Made by a program: the position numbers and the translations under genes. Shown here in pieces: positions 58,653-64,000 of a stretch of DNA of 64,000 nt. The notes below the pieces were generated by a model. The model did no database searches. It was not told where the DNA came from and saw only the letters and a program-made list of their open reading frames with translations. How positions within the stretch are numbered: the first letter of the stretch is position 1; every line of letters starts with the position of its first letter. Location of the stretch: NCBI RefSeq assembly GCF_021347895.1, contig NC_067118.1, positions 13,147,015 to 13,211,014 on the forward strand, read 5' to 3'. The stretch comes from Acanthochromis polyacanthus. Its lineage: Eukaryota > Chordata > Actinopteri > Pomacentridae.

Positions 58653-59735
58653 GGTGGTTCGTCGAATCGGGGTTCTATTGATGCTGTCTTTTCAGAGTTG
58701 GGGTGCACGCGCTTGACTCCGGGTCAAATTACTCCGAGTTAATTAAACCAATTCAAACCAGTCATTGTGAAACCGAAAACTCAGAGTTTTCTATCTTAGA
58801 GTAGATCAACTCAGAGTTGCAGAAGAAACTCAGAGTTTCTTGAACCTGCTTCGTGAAACAGGCCCCAAGAGCATATCAACATCTAATCCAGGAGGTCACA
58901 AAAGAAAACAACAACCCTGCTTTTGTCAGAAGTCACATCATCAATAAATATAAGAGAAATACTTCCATTTTGGCAAACTGTAATCTGGCCTTCCTGTTTT
59001 TGAGGCTCACCAATGGTTTACACCTTGTGGTGAACCCTCTGTGTTCACTCTAGTGAAGTCTTCTCGTAATTATTGACTTTGATACAGGTACACCTAACTC
59101 CTGGAGAGCGTTTTTGATCTGGTCATCTGTTGTGAAGAGGTTTTTCTTGACCAGGGAAAGGATTCTTCTGTCATCCACCACAATATAGTTTTTATGTTTT
59201 TTCTATAGTTTTCTGGGCCTTAGGTATTGTTGAGCTCACCAGTGCATTCTTTCTTACTGAGAATGTATCAAACAGTTAATTTGGCCATACTTAATGTTTC
59301 TGCTATCTCTGATGGGTTTATTTAGATTTTTCAGCCCAATGATGGCTTGCTTCAGTGATAGGACTTCATATTGAGAGTTGACCTCACCAAATGCCAAACT
59401 CAAATACCACAGGTGAAATGAACTCTAGAACTTTTATCTGCTCCTTGTAAAAGAAATAATGAGGGAATAGCACACACCTGGCCATGGAGCAGCTGAGCAC
59501 TCATTTGTCCAATTACTTTTGGTCTCTTTAAAAGGTGGAGGGCACATCTAAAATGTGGTGTTATTTCTACACTGCTCACCTGATTTGGACATAAATACCC
59601 TCAAATTAAAGCTGAAGATCTGCGCTTAAAGCACATCCTGATTGTTTCATGTAAAATCCATTGTGGTGGTATACAGAGCCAAAATGTGGAAAATTGTGTC
59701 AACCTCGGGTGAAATATTTATGAACCTAACTGTAT

Positions 59736-60477
59736 ATGAGATTAGTGACAGGGGGTGGATGAGTTATCATGCCATGTTCTCATGACATGAAACCAGTTTT
59801 CATCATCTTGGTTCTCTGGGTCTTGAAAAATCTACATTGCTGTTGTCACTTAAAGCTACCATAAAAGCACAGACTACTGTGATCTACTGTGAATTTCACA
59901 AACAGTAGAGTGTTTCAAAGTGGTGGGAAAACAGATTTCAGCCAAGAAATTGGAGAGTGAGACATGCACAAAGAATGCAGGCCCTTCCCCACTGCTGAGC
60001 ACCTAACAGCTGTTGGTCGAGCTTTACGGTATTTTTTCAGCACAACTGGCATGAAGCTGTCAAAACTTAACACAGACCAAGGGCAGGTTCCTAAAATGAG
60101 ATTTGGCCAGCTGACAGAACATCTCCAGCATTATACTGTTAGTACTGTGTGAGTTAGAGGGACACAGAAATTATTTAATTCCTTGTTTCAATTATGGTGT
60201 GGTAAACAACTGGCATATTGAATCCACCAGAGACAGAAGACGGAAAAAAATATTTTCTGGTCTAAGATTTTAATTAAAGGCATGATAGTCTCATTGAAAC
60301 AAAAGAAAGATCTTTTCAAGAAGCATTAATGTCATTCTCTGCAAGACCTCTATTCCAGTGCCCAGTTTCAATAGGTAAAATGAGGACATGTTCCTTCGTG
60401 TGAGCGATAGGAGAGGAAACTGAAACAATAAAAGGAAGCTTAATGAATGAACAGACAGTTGGATGTCAATGTATTAC
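59736..60477. other. No gene seen
   Basis: Intron 5 sequence next to the exon 5 donor. Confidence 0.45.
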
Positions 60478-60673
60478 CTGGACCCTAGCCTCAGTGAGTT
60501 TCGTCCTCTGTGCCAGCTCCTCCCTGGTGTAAATGTCGGGGTAATGTGTTCTTTCAAAAGCTTTCTCCAGCTCCTCCAGCTGCTCTGCTGTGAATGTAGT
60601 TCGACTCCGTCGCTGCTTCCTCTTCAGGGGGAGGTCAGGCTCAGATTCCACATCTGACACTTCATCCATCCGA
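60478..60673 (-). CDS. pax7: Pax7 exon 5: acidic linker and first 46 residues of the homeodomain
   Basis: Pax7 is a nuclear paired-box and homeobox transcription factor of muscle satellite cells and neural crest. This exon encodes the linker [14 protein letters not shown] and then the homeodomain from QRRSRTTF to EARVQ. Lys in [10 protein letters not shown] and Thr in AQRTKL fit Pax7 better than Pax3. The donor is CAG|GTAATA at 60477-60476, immediately after homeodomain residue 46, the conserved intron position in paired-class genes. The acceptor is taken as GCAG| just before 60673, giving a split codon before the Arg-Met-Asp-Glu stretch; an acceptor 4 bases further upstream is possible. The paired domain and octapeptide are in earlier exons, not seen before the right edge. 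The family call is sure; a versus b paralogue is not resolved. Confidence 0.96.
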
Positions 60674-62970
60674 CTGCCTGGACAAGCGCATCAAGGACAG
60701 ACATCCTCATCATTAGCATGTTTTTCCAAAAACATGTTTTTATCTAAGGGGAAAAAAAACCCTTTAAGATATAAATAATACTTTGCCCAAATGAGCGCCA
60801 TGGTTGGTTGGACATGGAATACTAACAATTACTTGTTGCTTCTAAGCTCACAATTAGTAACATTTTATTTCTTTCATTAGGACATACTATTTCCAATAAA
60901 GTCGCTCTCCATCTGTTACTTTACTTAATGAAAAATCTGTTCCTAAAAATGAAACCTCAATAATTAACTGATGACTATTGGGAATGATATGTCAGTAGCA
61001 GATATGCTGTAATGTAAGATGTTGACACAAATCATTTACTTATTGTCTCCAAACTAGGGATTCATTTATTAAACAATTTTCTTAATCCGTAGTCAGCAGC
61101 ATTATCAATTGATTAGACATTAAAGCTTATTAAGCACAGTTTTCTATATACTGAAAATTCTTAACCACAGACTTGTGAGATATGCTGCGGAAGTGATTAA
61201 GATATATGGGACACACAGCTGCAGAGATGGAGAATGCACTGTCTACAGCTCCAATCTTTAACCACTACAGAGATCATATGGGACTATTGCTAGCTCTACA
61301 ATGGTCTCTTTTGCCGACACCAATAAACTTGCAGTCTAAGCAATTGCATGCTTCGTTCGCTACAGTGTAAATGACAGTATACAAGTTGCAGTCTTCCATC
61401 TCATTAAATAGTCAGAGGGTTATGGTGGTGCAACCACGGTATTATGATACAATTTCTGACATGCACATCCTTCATCCTCTGCCTTATCGTTTAAAATGTA
61501 CTTTTACCCTGTTTAACTAAAACAGCAGTGATTAATTAATAATATGATCTATCACTAACATCCCTAACGTTAAAACTTTATATATAATGTGCAGTTATTT
61601 GCAGGACAGCAACGTAATATTCAGCTATAGTCAGGAGAAGAAGAAACATATCCATAAGATTTTAAACCTATAGTTTTTATGTCCAAACCGAAATGAATGT
61701 CCATAGCAACCAAAATTTCAGGATACCAGATATGCAGAATAGCACATTTTGAATTCTTGAAAGCCTCAGCATTTCTGTGTTGTACCCTCAACCTTAAATT
61801 GAGGCTGTTTTGCCTCAACCTAAGGTGTATTTCCTTGTTTTGGGGTTCTCAACTATATCAGAGAGTTAATAAAATCATGGCATTAATTACAATGTCACTA
61901 AAACATATTTGACAAAGTATGAAAGACATTTTGTTTGGGGCAGCATTGGTAAATTCTATATCACTAACAGAAGGACCAATGTTCTTTATGACCATAGTTC
62001 TTCAAGAATTCTCCACCACATCTAAGAATCAAAACTCCATCACAATTGGTCAAATGTGAATTCTGACATCGAAGCTAAGCTAATGTCACCTCTCAAGATC
62101 TGTGTCACATCTGCATGTTTTCAGATACTATGCTGTTTTACATCACATTGCGTGGAAGTAAAAAAGATGCAATGCAGCAATAGGCATGTGTACAATTTCC
62201 TACAAACAGAAGGAGGCAGAGGGTACAGGGACAGATGATGATTCAAATAGCATGGCTTTCAATAGTTTCTCTGACAAAAGAATTTTCTTGTGCTTGATAA
62301 GTACAGTTCTTTATCAAAATCCGCATATTCCAGCATCCCCTGAGGCATATTGCTAAGAGTTGGGCTAGAATAAGGGGTGCTAATCTTTTCGACCACCTTG
62401 GTGATATCTGTAGCACCATTCTTTAACTGTGGGCCCCAGGGCATCCCAGATGCACTGGAAGGCTGAAAATAGCTCCAAAAGGTTTTTTTTTTTTTTTTTA
62501 GCTGGTTTCACTCACATACAATGTATCCATGTCTAAGAGGGTATAGGTTGTTGAAGTTAGCCAAAATTGATTTATCAAATTATTCAATATTCTTATAATT
62601 TGCAAGTGAATTGTTTTGTTTGTTATTAGAAATGTCTTCAAGAAATAGTTTAATAAACTCTTTGTGTCCATGCAAGGTTTCATTTCTTTGTTTTGTTGGT
62701 ATAACTGTATGTGGTCAGTGGTGTTAACTGTAATGACCTGAAGTCATCAATTCACCACTTTGACTTCTAAAAGACCATGTGTTTATAATTGTATAATTTA
62801 TAATAAATGGCGTGGATGTTCTGTTTAAGTTGTTTTTCTGCATTCCTGTGGTTTGGTCAAGTAATGATAGCTGATGCAGCAGTTCGCTGCTGTGTCTTAT
62901 TCGCTATTTAAGGCACAGCGCAGTTAATGCAAAATGGCAACTGCTTCAGTGTGTTTATATATTGCTATTG
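60674..62970. other. No supported gene; one unexplained open stretch at 62262-62482
   Basis: Intron 4 sequence, AT-rich. I looked for the Pax7 octapeptide exon and did not find it. The minus-strand open stretch is described among the findings. Confidence 0.4.
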
Positions 62971-62974
62971 TCCT

Positions 62975-63060
62975 ATGATAGATAGGCGACCTGTCCAGGT
63001 GAACCCTGCCTTCATCGTAAGTCAGCTGGGACAGACTCCAGCGCCTAAAAATAAATCTAT
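62975..63060 (+). mobile_element. SINE 3' fragment (V-SINE-like)
   Basis: GATAGGCGACCTGTCCAGGT and AAGTCAGCTGGGACAGACTCCAGC match the 3' part of the SINEs at 17977 and 41955. The head and tail are missing. Confidence 0.75.
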
Positions 63061-63814
63061 CTAATGGGCTATTCTGTTACTTGACTATGTTGTCAGTGTA
63101 AATTCATATTTAAAAGGAATATAGTTTATCTAATTTTACAAGTGTCCATCTACAAAAAAATACATTTTTATATAGATCACTAGGAGGCATAGTCTGTATT
63201 ATCCAGAGGTATGCAAAAGTGATGTGATGAGCAATGTAGAAGCCTTTATATAGGGTTGTTATGCACCTTTGCATACAAATTTTGAAAAAAGACTTATGGC
63301 AGTTTGTGATAAAACAAGATGTTGCACACTTTCATCATAAAAAACACAGAAACCAAAAAAATATAATTTGTTCAACACAATCATAATGTAAGAGCTGTTA
63401 AAAACGTGAGACACCCTTTTGGTTGCTGATGATCTCAGCAGCTACGTGTTTCACAATCACCACCAACCACATTCATATGTTTATTTAGCAGCAATACTAT
63501 GCTAAGAAATAAAGACATGAAACCACCAAGAACTTGGTTAATAATCTGTTCAGACTGCTGAGGCTGGACCAGAAAGAAAGGGTTTACATGCTGCCATTCA
63601 CTGGGAGCCAAAAACGATTCTGATGCATGCAGAGACTTATTTCAAATGGGGCTGTCTACAGTGGCATTGGAAAATATTAATAATGAAATATAAAGCACCT
63701 CTGTATGGTAGTGTGAACTATACTAAGACATCATAGAAAACATCACAGAATGGATAATGTGTTGGTAGCATTTTTTTAAATAAGCATCACTTTTCAAACA
63801 TGACTATTTTGAGT
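63061..63814. other. No gene seen
   Basis: AT-rich sequence between the SINE fragment and the partial Tc1 element. Confidence 0.4.
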
Positions 63815-64000
63815 AAAATCTCCGTATAAATGCACCTGCTCTGTGATAGTCTCAGGATTCTGTTTAAAGTGCAGAGAGCATCATGAAGACCAAGGAACAC
63901 ACCAGGCAGGTCCGAGATACTGTTGTGGAGAAGTTTAAAGCTGGATTTGGATACAAAAAGATTTCCCAAGCTTTAAACATCTCAAGGAGCTCTGTGCAAG
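63815..64000 (+). mobile_element. Tc1-like element, same family as 35636-37257, cut by the window edge
   Basis: CCGTATAAATGCACCTGCTC, CTGTGATAGTCTCAGG and the sequence onward match the reverse complement of the element at 35.6-37.3 kb, from just upstream of its transposase start. The terminal inverted repeat expected further left is absent, so this copy is 5'-truncated. Confidence 0.9.
63883..64000 (+). pseudogene. Tc1-like transposase, N-terminal 39 codons (partial at window edge)
   Basis: It reads MKTKEHTRQVRDTVVEKFKA, then GFGYKKISQALNISRSSVQ, the helix-turn-helix start of the transposase seen at 36868. Over these codons I see one residue difference (Lys for Thr after Tyr). The frame is open to the edge; whether the rest is intact is unknown. 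It is called a pseudogene because the element lacks its left end. Confidence 0.85.

Larger units (their letters stand above)
55701..58865 (+). mobile_element. PIF/Harbinger transposon, 3165 bp, with remnants of both genes
   Basis: The ends GGGCCTGTTTCACGAAGCAG and CTGCTTCGTGAAACAGGCCC are nearly perfect inverted repeats, flanked by CAA on both sides (55698-55700 and 58866-58868), a 3-bp duplication as in Harbinger. Inner repeats such as AAACTCAGAGTTTTC occur near both ends. A transposase remnant lies on plus and a MYB-like gene remnant on minus, the usual convergent two-gene layout. Confidence 0.94.
55480..59735 (+). mobile_element. Degenerate Tc1-like transposon split by a Harbinger element
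   Basis: Left part 55480-55700: blocks of a Tc1 helix-turn-helix (VRDIIHKWRKHGTVVNLPR-like) read through lesions. After the Harbinger element the sequence resumes at 58866 with RAYQHLIQEVTKENNNPA and ends near 59735 with ATTTATGAACCTAACTGTA. Removing the Harbinger element and one CAA rejoins CTCCAAGAGC. The outer limits are approximate. Confidence 0.72.

Noticed and set aside
60674..64000. Pax7 octapeptide exon (exon 4)
   Set aside because: No sequence encoding the octapeptide motif was found on the minus strand; it probably lies beyond the right edge.

Overview
This window is teleost fish nuclear DNA. It is AT-rich, has long (GT)n microsatellites, and holds many Tc1-like, hAT and Harbinger transposons, fish-type L1 LINEs and tRNA-derived SINEs. 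The one host gene I can support is a Pax7 orthologue on the minus strand, present only as its 3' half: homeobox exon 5 (60478-60673), exon 6 (52129-52293), exon 7 (50169-50368) and exon 8 (15457-15732). These encode a paired-class homeodomain with Ser50, split by an intron at homeodomain residues 46/47, followed by the Pax7 transactivation tail. The paired-domain exons lie beyond the right edge. Exon numbers follow the usual Pax3/7 scheme and are inferred. I cannot tell pax7a from pax7b.

Nearly everything else is intron filled with mobile elements. Intron 5 is about 8.2 kb, intron 6 about 1.8 kb and intron 7 about 34 kb. Left of exon 8 (1-15456) lie a foldback element, a Tc1 relic carrying a SINE, a LINE-like repeat, and a degenerate L1-like LINE. 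That LINE is broken twice, by a solo LTR (5-bp target duplication) and by a GC-rich composite element. Intron 7 holds another solo LTR, two small DNA elements with clean target duplications, a second L1-like LINE split by a Tc1 element, a degenerate ZBED-type hAT gene split by a hAT MITE, a GC-rich repeat split by a third DNA element, a further Tc1 element, SINEs and microsatellites. Intron 6 holds an old Tc1 relic. Intron 5 holds a LINE 3' end and a Tc1 relic split by a Harbinger element with remnants of both Harbinger genes.

The observation most worth checking is in pax7. Exon 6 as sequenced ends in phase 0, but exon 7 needs a phase-1 donor. A (CT)n run at the end of exon 6 has one unit too many for the expected Pax7 frame, so as written the protein would be cut off early in exon 7. 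This could be an assembly error, a polymorphism or a real lesion. Exon 8 also has a strong internal donor just before its stop, matching the alternative Pax7 C-termini known in other vertebrates.

I see no bacterial-type operon, CRISPR array, rRNA or functional tRNA gene. Most open frames outside pax7 are microsatellite, GC-rich or transposon shadows. Boundaries given with matching target duplications are base-level; the others are approximate.
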